Shown here: one piece after another, positions 17,186 to 25,444 of the stretch
Layout: the number at the start of each line of letters is the position of its first letter
Position numbering within the stretch: the stretch's first letter is position 1
Assembly: GCA_910578555.1 (NCBI GenBank)
Contig: CAJTPS010000003.1
Location: forward strand, 1 to 64,000
Direction: 5' to 3'
DNA from: an uncultured Lachnospiraceae bacterium
GTDB lineage: Bacteria > Bacillota > Clostridia > Lachnospirales > Lachnospiraceae
DNA length: 64,000 nucleotides
Notes under the pieces: generated by a model
Database searches by the model: none
The model's input: the letters and a program-made list of their open reading frames with translations, nothing else
What the model was told of the DNA's origin: nothing
Position numbers and translations under genes: made by a program

Positions 17186-17213
17186 AACCTATTGCCAAAA
17201 AAAGCAATAGGTT
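17186..17213. promoter_or_regulatory. 10-bp perfect inverted repeat overlapping the maltodextrin promoter
   Basis: AACCTATTGC (17186-17195) and GCAATAGGTT (17204-17213) form a perfect dyad around an A-rich 8-base centre. It covers the -35 box and most of the spacer. A second regulator binding here would compete with RNA polymerase. A Rho-independent terminator is unlikely because no T-run follows. Confidence 0.5.
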
Positions 17214-17220
17214 ATATACT
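17192..17220 (+). promoter_or_regulatory. Promoter of the maltodextrin ABC operon
   Basis: TTGCCA (17192-17197), a 17-bp spacer and TATACT (17215-17220) make a good vegetative promoter. Transcription should begin near 17227. That leaves a leader of about 170 bases before the lipoprotein gene and puts the operator array just downstream of the start. Confidence 0.6.
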
Positions 17221-17239
17221 TAACCCAAGTTAATGGAAA

Positions 17240-17284
17240 CGTTACCGATAACGATACCGACATCGTTGCCGAAACCGTTACCGA
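17240..17284. promoter_or_regulatory. Four tandem 12-bp operator-like repeats (LacI-type)
   Basis: CGTTACCGA, CGATACCGA, CGTTGCCGA and CGTTACCGA begin at 17240, 17252, 17264 and 17276, an exact 12-bp period. Each unit centres on a CG flanked by partly symmetric bases (for example GGAAACGTTACC and CGTTACCGATAACG), as in LacI/GalR-family operators. The array lies about 13-57 bases after the predicted transcription start. The likely ligand-responsive binder is the LacI-family regulator at 22724-23764. Confidence 0.6.
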
Positions 17285-17398
17285 AATAGTTTCGATTAAC
17301 ATAAGAGCCGTTGTTCGAAATGTATCGGGACATTTTTCCCGGGCAGAGTAGGCAAACAGTTACAAATTAATTCATTTATTTGAAAGGGAGAGGAAAAT

Positions 17399-18865
17399 AT
17401 GAAAAAGAAACTTGTAAGCGCATTACTTTGTGTAGCAATGGTTTCCACGATGTTGGCAGGCTGTGGTTCCGACGACGGCAGCACGACAACGACGGACAGC
17501 AGCACAACGGCGGCAACTGACGAGGCGGCAACTGACGAGGCGGCGCCTGCGGATGATGGAGCAGCCGGGGAAGAAGCAGCACCTGCAGCAAGCGGAGACG
17601 GTTCCGTATACTTACTGAACTTTAAACCCGAGACAGACACTGCATGGCAGGATCTTGCAGCAGCATATACAAGCCAGACAGGCGTAGAGGTTATGGTTGT
17701 GACGGCAGCAGACGGACAGTATAAGACAACACTGCAGTCCGAACTTGCGAAGTCCGAGGCACCTACGATCTTCAACATCGGCAGCGCTTCTGACTGTGCA
17801 GAGTATGAGAGCTATATTTACGATCTGAAGGACAGCGCGTTGTACAGCCACCTGACAGACAAGTCCCTGGCAATCGAGTACAACGACATGGTTGCAGCGA
17901 TCGCTAACTGCTATGAGTGCTACGGTATCATCTACAACAAGACGATCCTGGAAGGCTACTGCGGTATGGAAGGTGCAGTTGTTGCTTCCGTAGACGAGAT
18001 CAATAACTTCGAAACACTGAACGCTGTAGCAACAGATATTAACAGCCGTGTAGACGAGATCAACGACGCGCTGGGAACAAACCTGACAGGCGCTTTTGCT
18101 TCCGCAGGCTTAGACAGCGGTTCTAACTGGAGATTCTCCGGCCACCTTGCAGGTGTTGCACTGTACTATGAGTTCAAGGATGCAGGCTGCGATCTGACAG
18201 CAGGTCAGGGAACAGTAACCGGCAAGTATCTTGACAACTTCAAGAATGTCTGGGATATGTACGTAAATACATCTTCCGCGGACAAGGCTACTCTGGATTC
18301 CGGTTCTTACAACGCAGAGCAGGAACTCGGCTTAGGTGAGGCGGTATTCTATCAGAACGGTGACTGGGAGTACGCAGCATTCGCACCTGACAATGAGAAC
18401 GGTTACACAGTTACGACAGATGATCTGTCCATGATGCCGATCTACTTCGGTGTTGACGATGCAAACGAAGGTCTTGCAGTTGGTACCGAGAACCACTGGG
18501 CAGTAAACGCACAGGCTTCTCAGGCTAACATCGACGCAACACTTGCATTCTTAGAGTGGGTTATCACCTCCGATGAAGGTCGTGACGCGATCACCAATAA
18601 GATGGGTCTGACAGCTCCGTTTGACACATTTACAGATGAGTATACTTCCAACAACGGTTTTGCGGCAATGGCTAACGAGTACGCTGCACAGGGTAAGACA
18701 TCCGTAGCATGGAGCTTCAACGCAACTCCTTCCGTAGACGACTGGAGAGCAGACTTCGTAGCACCTCTTACAGAGTACACAGAGAGAGGCGGCTCATGGG
18801 ATGATGTGAAGACAGCATTCGTTGATCAGTGGAAATATTACTGGGATCTGTCTCACGAAGAATAA
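17399..18865 (+). CDS. Maltose/maltodextrin ABC transporter substrate-binding lipoprotein
   Basis: The 488-residue protein has a lipoprotein signal peptide with lipobox LAGC (cysteine at residue 22). A low-complexity Ser/Thr/Asp/Ala-rich tether follows (~25-65), then a family 1 sugar-binding fold with LNFKPETDTAWQDLAAAYTS and NGDWEYAAFAP. It should capture maltodextrins at the outer membrane face and deliver them to the permeases downstream. The cluster context (two permeases, MalQ, LacI regulator) supports the substrate call. GGGAGAGG lies 6-7 bases before the start. The gene has its own promoter and operator array. A terminator-like hairpin follows it, so the binding protein is probably made in excess over the permeases. 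Confidence 0.85.
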   Translation: MKKKLVSALLCVAMVSTMLAGCGSDDGSTTTTDSSTTAATDEAATDEAAPADDGAAGEEAAPAASGDGSVYLLNFKPETDTAWQDLAAAYTSQTGVEVMVVTAADGQYKTTLQSELAKSEAPTIFNIGSASDCAEYESYIYDLKDSALYSHLTDKSLAIEYNDMVAAIANCYECYGIIYNKTILEGYCGMEGAVVASVDEINNFETLNAVATDINSRVDEINDALGTNLTGAFASAGLDSGSNWRFSGHLAGVALYYEFKDAGCDLTAGQGTVTGKYLDNFKNVWDMYVNTSSADKATLDSGSYNAEQELGLGEAVFYQNGDWEYAAFAPDNENGYTVTTDDLSMMPIYFGVDDANEGLAVGTENHWAVNAQASQANIDATLAFLEWVITSDEGRDAITNKMGLTAPFDTFTDEYTSNNGFAAMANEYAAQGKTSVAWSFNATPSVDDWRADFVAPLTEYTERGGSWDDVKTAFVDQWKYYWDLSHEE

Positions 18866-18944
18866 ATCCTGCGATAGACAGGCGCTTCCGCATAATAAAT
18901 ATCGTGCGGGAGGCTGTACATAAAATGTAATATGCAGTATTATA

Positions 18945-18975
18945 GAGGGGTAAGTAAACAGTACTTGCCCCTTTT
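18945..18975 (+). terminator. Leaky terminator between binding protein and permease genes
   Basis: AGGGGtAAGTA (18946-18956) pairs with TACTTgCCCCT (18962-18972) around a short loop, with a weak T-run (TTTTAT) after it. It sits between two genes of one transport system, so partial termination that lowers permease expression is the most likely role. Confidence 0.65.
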
Positions 18976-19064
18976 ATAAAAAGAAAATTTGAGCCGCAAT
19001 CGAATATGCGGCGGAATTTCTGCGCATGTTGTTCAAAAGTAATACATAGAGAAAGGTTGATATT

Positions 19065-19922
19065 ATGGAGAAAGCAATTAAACGATACTTCCCACTATTT
19101 GCACTGCCGACCCTCATTGCTTTTATGATCGGATTTATTGTTCCGTTTGCATACGGAATCTTCTTATCTTTCTGTAAATTCACAACAGTTGTGGACTGGA
19201 AATGGGTCGGGCTTCAGAATTATACGAGAATATTCATGGTGAATGGTAAACTGGATACATCTTTCCTACATTCCATATGGTATACGGCGCTGTTTACGAT
19301 CGTATCGGTACTCGTGATCAATGTGGTTGCATTTGCGATCGGTATGGTGCTCACAAAGGGAATCAAGGGAACCAATCTGTTCCGTACGGCATTTTTCCTG
19401 CCGAACTTAATCGGCGGTATCGTGCTCAGTTATATCTGGCTGATGATTTTCAATGCGGTATTGCAGAATTTTTCCAAGACGATCGTATATTCCCAGTGGT
19501 ATGCGTTCTGGGGACTGGTTATTGTCGTATGCTGGCAGCAGATCGGTTATATGATGATCATATACATCGCCGGCATTCAGAACATTCCGGGAGAACTGAT
19601 CGAGGCGGCCAAGATCGATGGTGCGAACGCATGGCAGATGCTTCGCAAGGTAACGCTTCCCATGTTGATGCCTACGATCACGATCTGTACTTTCTTAACT
19701 TTGACGAACGGTTTCAAGCTGTTTGACCAGAACCTGGCGCTGACCGGCGGTAATCCGGGCAAGACGTCACAGCTGCTGGCACTTAACATATACGATACGA
19801 TGTACGGTACGACAGGATGGCAGGGCGTTGGTCAGGCCAAGGCGGTAATCTTCTTCATTCTGGTGGCAATTATCGCACTTGTACAGAATAAATTAACGAC
19901 GAGTAAGGAGGTTGTGGACTAA
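19065..19922 (+). CDS. Maltodextrin ABC transporter permease, MalF-like
   Basis: The 285-residue membrane protein has six predicted helices, the first at ~15-35. The EAA loop is EAAKIDGANAWQMLRKVTLP (residues ~182-201), which contacts the ATPase. It forms the translocation pore with the second permease. It is shorter than enterobacterial MalF and lacks the large periplasmic loop, as is usual in Firmicutes. GAAAGG precedes the start by about 8 bases. The stop codon overlaps the next start (TAATG). No ATPase gene is present in the cluster, so a shared MsmX-type ATPase encoded elsewhere is expected. Confidence 0.85.
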   Translation: MEKAIKRYFPLFALPTLIAFMIGFIVPFAYGIFLSFCKFTTVVDWKWVGLQNYTRIFMVNGKLDTSFLHSIWYTALFTIVSVLVINVVAFAIGMVLTKGIKGTNLFRTAFFLPNLIGGIVLSYIWLMIFNAVLQNFSKTIVYSQWYAFWGLVIVVCWQQIGYMMIIYIAGIQNIPGELIEAAKIDGANAWQMLRKVTLPMLMPTITICTFLTLTNGFKLFDQNLALTGGNPGKTSQLLALNIYDTMYGTTGWQGVGQAKAVIFFILVAIIALVQNKLTTSKEVVD

Positions 19923-20827
19923 TGGCTAAGAACAAAGAGCAGGTCAGTGCAGTCAGAAGAGCAAGGCACGGCGGTATCCTTTCCGTTTTGTTTGCCGTTA
20001 TCAGTATTCTGTGGATATCTCCGATGCTGATTGTATTTCTGAACTCTTTTAAGAGAAAAGCATTTATTTTCCGTTATCCGTTCGGTTTCAGCTCCAAGCC
20101 CCTCTCGGACGGATGGGATAAGTTTATGGAGGGTGCGAAGCAGATCTTCTGCGGAACGCTCAATTACAAGAACGGTTTGAAGACGACGAATTTCTTCTCC
20201 TGTTTTGGCAATTCGTTGTTTATCACAGTATTTTCGGTGATGGCGATCATCCTGTGCTGCTCTATGTGCGCATGGTATATTGTCAGAGTACATTCCGCTT
20301 TTTCCAAATTTATGTATACGATGTGTCTGTTCTCCATGATCGTACCGTTCCAGATGGTTATGTTTACGTTGTCTAAGTTCGCGAACATGCTGCATCTGTC
20401 CAATCCGGTCGGCATTATTGTTGTCTATCTGGGATTCGGCGCGGGACTGGCGGTATTTATGTTTACGGGATTTGTAAAAGGGATTTCCATAGAAATAGAA
20501 GAAGCGGCCATGATTGACGGGTGCAATCCGATCCAGACATTCTTCCTGGTGGTGCTTCCCATTCTGAAACCCACGGTCGTTACGGTTGCGATCTTACAGG
20601 CAATGTGGATCTGGAACGACTATCTGCTGCCCAGCCTGGTACTTAACATTAACAGATATAAAACCATTCCGATCGCTGTGCAGTATCTGAAGCAGAGCCA
20701 CGGACAGATCGACTGGGGCGCTATGATGGCGGTACTTGTACTGGCAATCCTGCCGATCGTGGTCTTCTATATTGCATGCCAGAAGTACATCATCGAAGGT
20801 GTGCTTGCAGGAGCGGTAAAAGGCTAG
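19922..20827 (+). CDS. Maltodextrin ABC transporter permease, MalG-like
   Basis: The 301-residue protein has six predicted transmembrane segments and the EAA loop EEAAMIDGCNPIQTFFLVVL (residues ~190-209). It is the second half of the channel. It starts inside the stop codon of the MalF-like gene, so the two are coupled. The family (carbohydrate ABC permease, MalFG) is clear. The exact sugar is inferred from MalQ and the operator/regulator context. A strong hairpin without a T-run (20859-20891) follows the gene. Confidence 0.85.
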   Translation: MAKNKEQVSAVRRARHGGILSVLFAVISILWISPMLIVFLNSFKRKAFIFRYPFGFSSKPLSDGWDKFMEGAKQIFCGTLNYKNGLKTTNFFSCFGNSLFITVFSVMAIILCCSMCAWYIVRVHSAFSKFMYTMCLFSMIVPFQMVMFTLSKFANMLHLSNPVGIIVVYLGFGAGLAVFMFTGFVKGISIEIEEAAMIDGCNPIQTFFLVVLPILKPTVVTVAILQAMWIWNDYLLPSLVLNINRYKTIPIAVQYLKQSHGQIDWGAMMAVLVLAILPIVVFYIACQKYIIEGVLAGAVKG

Positions 20828-20858
20828 AAAGCGAGCAGGGTTCGATGATTTTACGGAT

Positions 20859-20891
20859 GATTAGCGTGACGGCCGGGCTGTTACGCTAATC
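20859..20891. other. Hairpin after the permease genes
   Basis: GATTAGCGT (20859-20867) pairs perfectly with ACGCTAATC (20883-20891); the loop is GC-rich. No T-run follows, so it may protect the 3' end of the permease mRNA instead of terminating it. The rest of 20828-21010 is AT-rich leader for malQ. Confidence 0.55.
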
Positions 20892-21010
20892 AAGCTGTCT
20901 GAAAAGTTCTTGCCTGATCGTAAGCCAAAGTGTAAAATAAAAGAGTGAATTACCAAATTATACAATTATAACATTATGTAAACTAATATGGGCGAAAGGA
21001 TTTTGGAAAT

Positions 21011-22492
21011 ATGAGAAAAAGCGGGATTTTATTGCCGGTATCTTCTATTCCGTCGAAGTACGGAATCGGTACTTTTTCTAAACAGGCATATACATTTATC
21101 GATTCATTAGAGAAAGCAGGGCAGTCGTACTGGCAGATCCTGCCGCTTGGACCGACAGGTTACGGAGATTCTCCGTACCAGTCTTTTTCGACTTTTGCGG
21201 GGAATCCTTACTATATTGATCTGGAAGCATTGATTGCGGACGGCTATCTGACCGAAGAGGACTGTGACCAGCGCGATTTCGGAGATAATGCTGAATATAT
21301 TGATTATGAGAAGATATATCTTTCCAGATTTGAGGTGCTTAAGACCGCCTTTCTCAACAGCCGGATCGAAGAGGATGCGGACTTTGTGAAATATGTGCAG
21401 GACAACAGTTACTGGCTGGATGACTATGCACTCTATATGGCTGTGAAGAATTCCTTTGACGGAAAGAGCTGGAGCGAGTGGGACGAGGATATCAAACTGC
21501 GCAAGAGCGCGGCGATGGAGCGTTACCGTGAGAAATATGCAGAAGAAGTTGTATTTTATCAGTTCCAGCAATACCTGTTTGCGAAGCAGTGGTTCGCGTT
21601 AAAAGAATATGCGAATGAAAGGAATATACAGATTATCGGTGATATTCCGATCTATGTGGCTTTTGACAGCGCAGACACGTGGGCGAATCCGGAGTTATTC
21701 CAACTGGATGAAACGCTGACGCCGCTGGCGGTGGCCGGATGTCCGCCGGATGCTTTCTCGGCAACGGGACAGTTGTGGGGTAATCCGCTGTACCGCTGGG
21801 ATTACCACAAGGAGACGGGATACGCATGGTGGATGAAGCGGATCGCTTACTGTTATGAACTCTATGACGTGGTGCGCATTGATCATTTCCGCGGGTTCGA
21901 CGAGTATTATTCGATTCCGTACGGAGATGCGACGGCAGAGTTCGGACATTGGGAGAAGGGTCCCGGCTATGAGATCTTTAAGACAATGAAAGCCGAGTTG
22001 GGCGAAAAAGCCGTGATTGCAGAGGATCTCGGGTTTTTAACCAAATCAGTCATTAAGTTGGTGAAGAAAACAGGTTATCCGGGCATGAAGATTTTACAGT
22101 TTGCTTTCGACTCCAGAGAAGAGAGTGATTATCTGCCGCATAATTATACGGCGAACAGTATTGTATATACGGGAACGCATGATAACGATACGACGCTGGG
22201 CTGGTATGGACAGCTTAACCGCAGGGATAAGGCATTTGCCAGAAAATATCTGAACATGCGGTCGGGCAAAGAGATTCAGTGGGAGTTCATCAGAGCGGCA
22301 ATGGCAAGCGTGTCCGATACATGTATCATTCCGATGCAGGACTATCTGGGACTTGGCGCGGAGGCGCGGATTAACATTCCGTCTACACTGGGGACGAACT
22401 GGAAATGGAGAATGCTGCCGGGACAGTTCACGGATGAACTGGCGGAGCGGATTCTTGATATGACGAAGTTGTACGGCAGAGTACGAAAATAA
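21011..22492 (+). CDS. malQ: 4-alpha-glucanotransferase (amylomaltase, GH77)
   Basis: The 493-residue length fits bacterial MalQ (about 490-500). Visible family motifs are the N-terminal SGILLPVSSIPSKYGIG and LPLGPTGYGDSPYQS, the nucleophile region VVRIDHFRGFDEYY, the acid/base EDLGFLT, and the YTGTHDNDTTLGW block holding the third acidic residue. The enzyme transfers alpha-1,4-glucan segments between maltodextrins in the cytosol and releases glucose. It works with the ABC importer upstream. GAAAGGA lies about 11 bases before the start. The active-site residues appear complete. Confidence 0.93.
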   Translation: MRKSGILLPVSSIPSKYGIGTFSKQAYTFIDSLEKAGQSYWQILPLGPTGYGDSPYQSFSTFAGNPYYIDLEALIADGYLTEEDCDQRDFGDNAEYIDYEKIYLSRFEVLKTAFLNSRIEEDADFVKYVQDNSYWLDDYALYMAVKNSFDGKSWSEWDEDIKLRKSAAMERYREKYAEEVVFYQFQQYLFAKQWFALKEYANERNIQIIGDIPIYVAFDSADTWANPELFQLDETLTPLAVAGCPPDAFSATGQLWGNPLYRWDYHKETGYAWWMKRIAYCYELYDVVRIDHFRGFDEYYSIPYGDATAEFGHWEKGPGYEIFKTMKAELGEKAVIAEDLGFLTKSVIKLVKKTGYPGMKILQFAFDSREESDYLPHNYTANSIVYTGTHDNDTTLGWYGQLNRRDKAFARKYLNMRSGKEIQWEFIRAAMASVSDTCIIPMQDYLGLGAEARINIPSTLGTNWKWRMLPGQFTDELAERILDMTKLYGRVRK

Positions 22493-22723
22493 GAATGACA
22501 ATCAGCAGGAAAATCTGACGTAAACGCTGGCAGTCTTGGTATCAAGCTGTCAGCGCCTGTCTGTTGGTTACAGTTCAGCCATAGTTTGGCAGATGGACGA
22601 ATCATGCCTGCATGAATGAGACATCCGGTCAGCTATGAGGGGAGCGCCGGTATATGAGTAAAGGAAGCTGCGAATGGCGCGGGCTGAATGCTGTAGCATA
22701 TGTGGAAACAGAAGGGAACGGGT

Positions 22724-23764
22724 ATGGCAGAGACGACAATTAAGGATATTGCGAAGCAGTGCGGTGTGGGAATCAGCACGGTGTCGCGCGCAATCAATAA
22801 TCATCCGGATATTAATCCGGAAACCCGCAGGATGATTATGCAGGTGATTGAAGAGACAGGATTTATTCCGAATAACAGTGCAAGAAATCTGAAAAGAACG
22901 GATGCAAAATGTATTGCCGTCCTTGTCAAAGGTATCACGAACCCCTTTTTCAGCAGTATGATCCAGATTATAGAAGAAGAGACACAGCGGAATCGGTACG
23001 CGCTGGTACTGCGGCATGTTGAGGCGCACGAAGACGAGGTGGATGTGGCGCTGGAACTGGAGAAAGAGAAGCGGCTCCGCGGGATTGTATTTCTGGGAGG
23101 CCGTTTTATCCACTCGGAAGAAAAACTCGGGAAACTGAATGTACCGTTTATATTCAGTACGATCGGTGTAGATTTCTCTGACCGGATCGGCCGGGTTACG
23201 TTCTCGAACATTACGGTGGACGATGAACTGGAAAGTAAGAGAATGACAGAGTATCTGCTTAGTCTGGGACACAGGAGAATCGCGTTTATCACCGAGCGCC
23301 CGGAAGAAGCGATCGGGCAGCGCCGTATCAATGGCTATCGGGAGGCCTATGCAGAGCGTGGTATAGCGGTGCAGGAGGAATTAATCTGTTATGTACAGGA
23401 AGAAATCGATCATTTTTCCATGGAGAACGGTTATGTGACGGCGAGAAAGCTGCTGGCATCCGGAACGGAAGTGACGGCAATCTATGCAGCTTCGGATTCA
23501 CTGGCAATCGGTGCCTGCAGAGCCGTGCTGGAGGCCGGTAAACGGATTCCGGAAGATATCTCCGTAGCAGGATACGACGGCATCGAATTAGGGGAATATT
23601 ATAATCCGAAGCTGACCACGATCAAACAGCCCGTGGAGGAGATGGCAAAGAGGACGATCCGTCTGCTGCTGGATGTGATCGGCGGGCGGCAGGAACACCA
23701 GCAGATCATATTCCCTGCGGAACTGGTGGTGAGAGAGTCTACGGCGCCGGTCAGAGAGGCATAG
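22724..23764 (+). CDS. LacI/GalR-family transcriptional regulator, probable maltodextrin regulator
   Basis: The 346-residue protein has the N-terminal LacI HTH (TIKDIAKQCGVGISTVSRAI) with the hinge helix around NNSARNLKR. A periplasmic-binding-protein-like sensor domain follows (IAVLVKGITNPFFSSMI ... AIYAASDSLAIGACRAV ... ISVAGYDGIELGEYYNP). It should bind the CG-centred repeats at 17240-17284 and respond to maltose or maltodextrin. The start at 22724 has AAGGGA 6-7 bases upstream; ATG 22700 would add eight residues of no family character. The gene lies downstream of malQ on the same strand. Its last 14 bases overlap the convergent CYTH gene. Confidence 0.85.
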   Translation: MAETTIKDIAKQCGVGISTVSRAINNHPDINPETRRMIMQVIEETGFIPNNSARNLKRTDAKCIAVLVKGITNPFFSSMIQIIEEETQRNRYALVLRHVEAHEDEVDVALELEKEKRLRGIVFLGGRFIHSEEKLGKLNVPFIFSTIGVDFSDRIGRVTFSNITVDDELESKRMTEYLLSLGHRRIAFITERPEEAIGQRRINGYREAYAERGIAVQEELICYVQEEIDHFSMENGYVTARKLLASGTEVTAIYAASDSLAIGACRAVLEAGKRIPEDISVAGYDGIELGEYYNPKLTTIKQPVEEMAKRTIRLLLDVIGGRQEHQQIIFPAELVVRESTAPVREA

Positions 23765-24248
23765 TGCGCCGGCTCAAGTTAGAATTATGGTAAGACGGAT
23801 CGTCAGTTACATCCTGATCAAACCAGTCAAGCGGCACAAACGCATGGGCTGTTTCCTCCGAGGGAAACTCCACCTCGGCAATTACCAGAGGAGCAAACGG
23901 CTCCTCAAAAATGTCTAATTCCACGAATAGACTAATCCGGTCAATATTTTCTATACAGTCTGACATAAATGTCGGATGCGCGATCGGTATGACATACCGT
24001 TTCTTGGAAATTACATTTCCGTCGGCTTTATCACGCAGATGATAGTAAGAAGGTTCATTCAACGGGAGATTGTATTCTTCCCGTGCCATCAGTCCCCTGC
24101 CCTTATAGGTCAGATAGTAGTCGTCGTCCTGTCTGCGGATTCTGACAACCGGGTCAGTGTTCAAGTAGGCCTGTTCGATGATGCGGCAGGGATATTGACT
24201 TAAATGGTCAGGGAGTTTCTTCACTGTAAATTTGCGTTCGATTTCCAT
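23751..24248 (-). CDS. CYTH-domain protein (triphosphate tunnel metalloenzyme-like)
   Basis: The 165-residue single-domain protein begins with MEIERKFTVK, the signature EIERKF of CYTH enzymes. It continues with alternating charged strands (VVRIRRQDDDYYLTYKGRG, ISKKRYVIPI, LFVELDIFEEP, VIAEVEFPSEE) that would line the acidic/basic tunnel. Family members hydrolyse inorganic triphosphate or nucleoside triphosphates, or make cAMP or thiamine triphosphate; the substrate here is open. The start has AGGAGG 8 bases upstream, so an in-frame ATG six codons earlier is not used. The C-terminal codons overlap the end of the LacI-type gene on the other strand. Confidence 0.85.
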   Translation of the reverse strand: MEIERKFTVKKLPDHLSQYPCRIIEQAYLNTDPVVRIRRQDDDYYLTYKGRGLMAREEYNLPLNEPSYYHLRDKADGNVISKKRYVIPIAHPTFMSDCIENIDRISLFVELDIFEEPFAPLVIAEVEFPSEETAHAFVPLDWFDQDVTDDPSYHNSNLSRRTMPL

Positions 24249-24387
24249 CCTTTCACCCTCCTTCATAGATGTAAAAAGCTGTTGGCTGTATTGTTTCTTC
24301 TATTATAAAAGGATTTTGTGTCGGTGTAAAGCCTTATTTTGTTGTCAAAGAAAATAAAAACATATGATAAACCGATAAAATAAATTC

Positions 24388-24416
24388 TTGTTGAAGCAGA
24401 AGCAGTATGGTAAAAT
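24388..24416 (+). promoter_or_regulatory. Promoter of the moxR operon
   Basis: TTGTTG (24388-24393), a 17-bp spacer and TAAAAT (24411-24416) give a plausible vegetative promoter about 90 bases before the MoxR start. Confidence 0.55.
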
Positions 24417-24503
24417 GATACCAGACATTGTGACACTATGGATCGGAATCCTGCGTTATGATGGAACTTTTTTTATGACAGAGCAGGAAAGTGGAGAAGC
24501 CAT

Positions 24504-25436
24504 ATGAACGATTATGAGACGATCATAAAACTAAAGGACAATATCAATGCGTTCTTTATCGGGAAAGAAGAAGTGGTAGAGAATCTGTTAGTCTGTCTGC
24601 TGACAGGAGGACACGTGCTCTTAGAAGATGTTCCGGGCGTCGGGAAGACGACGCTTGCGGCACTGCTTGCAAGGAGCATTGACTGCAGCTTTGGCAGAAT
24701 CCAGTTTACGCCGGATACGCTGCCGGGTGATATTTCCGGCGTGTCGGTATATAATATGAAAACGGGTGAATTTGAATACCGGGAGGGCGCGTCCATGCAT
24801 CAGATTCTGCTGGCGGACGAGATCAACAGAACTTCGCCCAAAACGCAGGCGAGTCTGCTGGAGGCCATGGCGGAAGAGCAGGTGACCGTGGACGGAACCG
24901 TGCATATGCTGCCGAAGCCGTTTATGGTAATCGCTACGCAGAACCCGGTGGAATTCTTAGGGACTTATCCGCTGCCGGAAGCGCAGATGGATCGTTTTAT
25001 GATGCGGCTTTCCATCGGTTATCCGGAAAGAGAGCAGGAGATCGAATTGGCGGCACAGGTTTTGAGCGGGAAAGCGCCGGAGCAGGCAGAGGCGGTATGC
25101 ACGGCGGAAGATATCCTGCGATTGAAGGAAACCATACTGCAGGTAACGGTCGGCAGACCGATCCTCGGCTATATAGAAGACATGATTACAATGAGCAGAC
25201 AGGAAGAGCGTTTTGTCCTGGGTGCAAGTACGCGCGCTATGCTGGCGCTTATGCGCGCCTCGCAGGGAAAGGCGTTTATGAAGGGCAGGGATTATGTAAA
25301 GCCGGATGACGTCAGGGATGTGGCAATGCCTGTGCTTTTACACAGGCTGGCGCTTTCTTCGGATGCGAGAATACGTAAGGAAGACGCGGCATCTATTTTA
25401 AAGAGTATCATACTGAAGACAAAGATTCCGGTGTAG
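24504..25436 (+). CDS. MoxR-family AAA+ ATPase
   Basis: The 310-residue protein shows Walker A DVPGVGKTTLA (~residues 37-48) and Walker B ILLADEINR (~100). It also has the MoxR insert EAMAEEQVTVDG, sensor 1 VIATQNPVEFLGTYPLPEAQ, and the C-terminal ASTRAMLALMRASQ sensor 2 region. MoxR ATPases act as chaperones that mature or regulate partner proteins, typically encoded beside DUF58 and transglutaminase-like proteins as here. It is the first gene of a three-gene operon. The ATG follows GGAGAAG by about 6 bases. Confidence 0.9.
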   Translation: MNDYETIIKLKDNINAFFIGKEEVVENLLVCLLTGGHVLLEDVPGVGKTTLAALLARSIDCSFGRIQFTPDTLPGDISGVSVYNMKTGEFEYREGASMHQILLADEINRTSPKTQASLLEAMAEEQVTVDGTVHMLPKPFMVIATQNPVEFLGTYPLPEAQMDRFMMRLSIGYPEREQEIELAAQVLSGKAPEQAEAVCTAEDILRLKETILQVTVGRPILGYIEDMITMSRQEERFVLGASTRAMLALMRASQGKAFMKGRDYVKPDDVRDVAMPVLLHRLALSSDARIRKEDAASILKSIILKTKIPV

Positions 25437-25444
25437 GGGGAAGT

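Noticed and set aside
17240..17284. The 12-bp repeats could be replication iterons or a small CRISPR-like array.
   Set aside because: There is no replication protein or cas gene nearby, no spacers between units, and a LacI-family gene is in the same cluster. Operators fit better.
19932..20395. Long minus-strand open frames opposite the permease and other genes.
   Set aside because: They are antisense shadows of strongly supported genes, with low-complexity His/Arg-rich composition and no ribosome binding sites.
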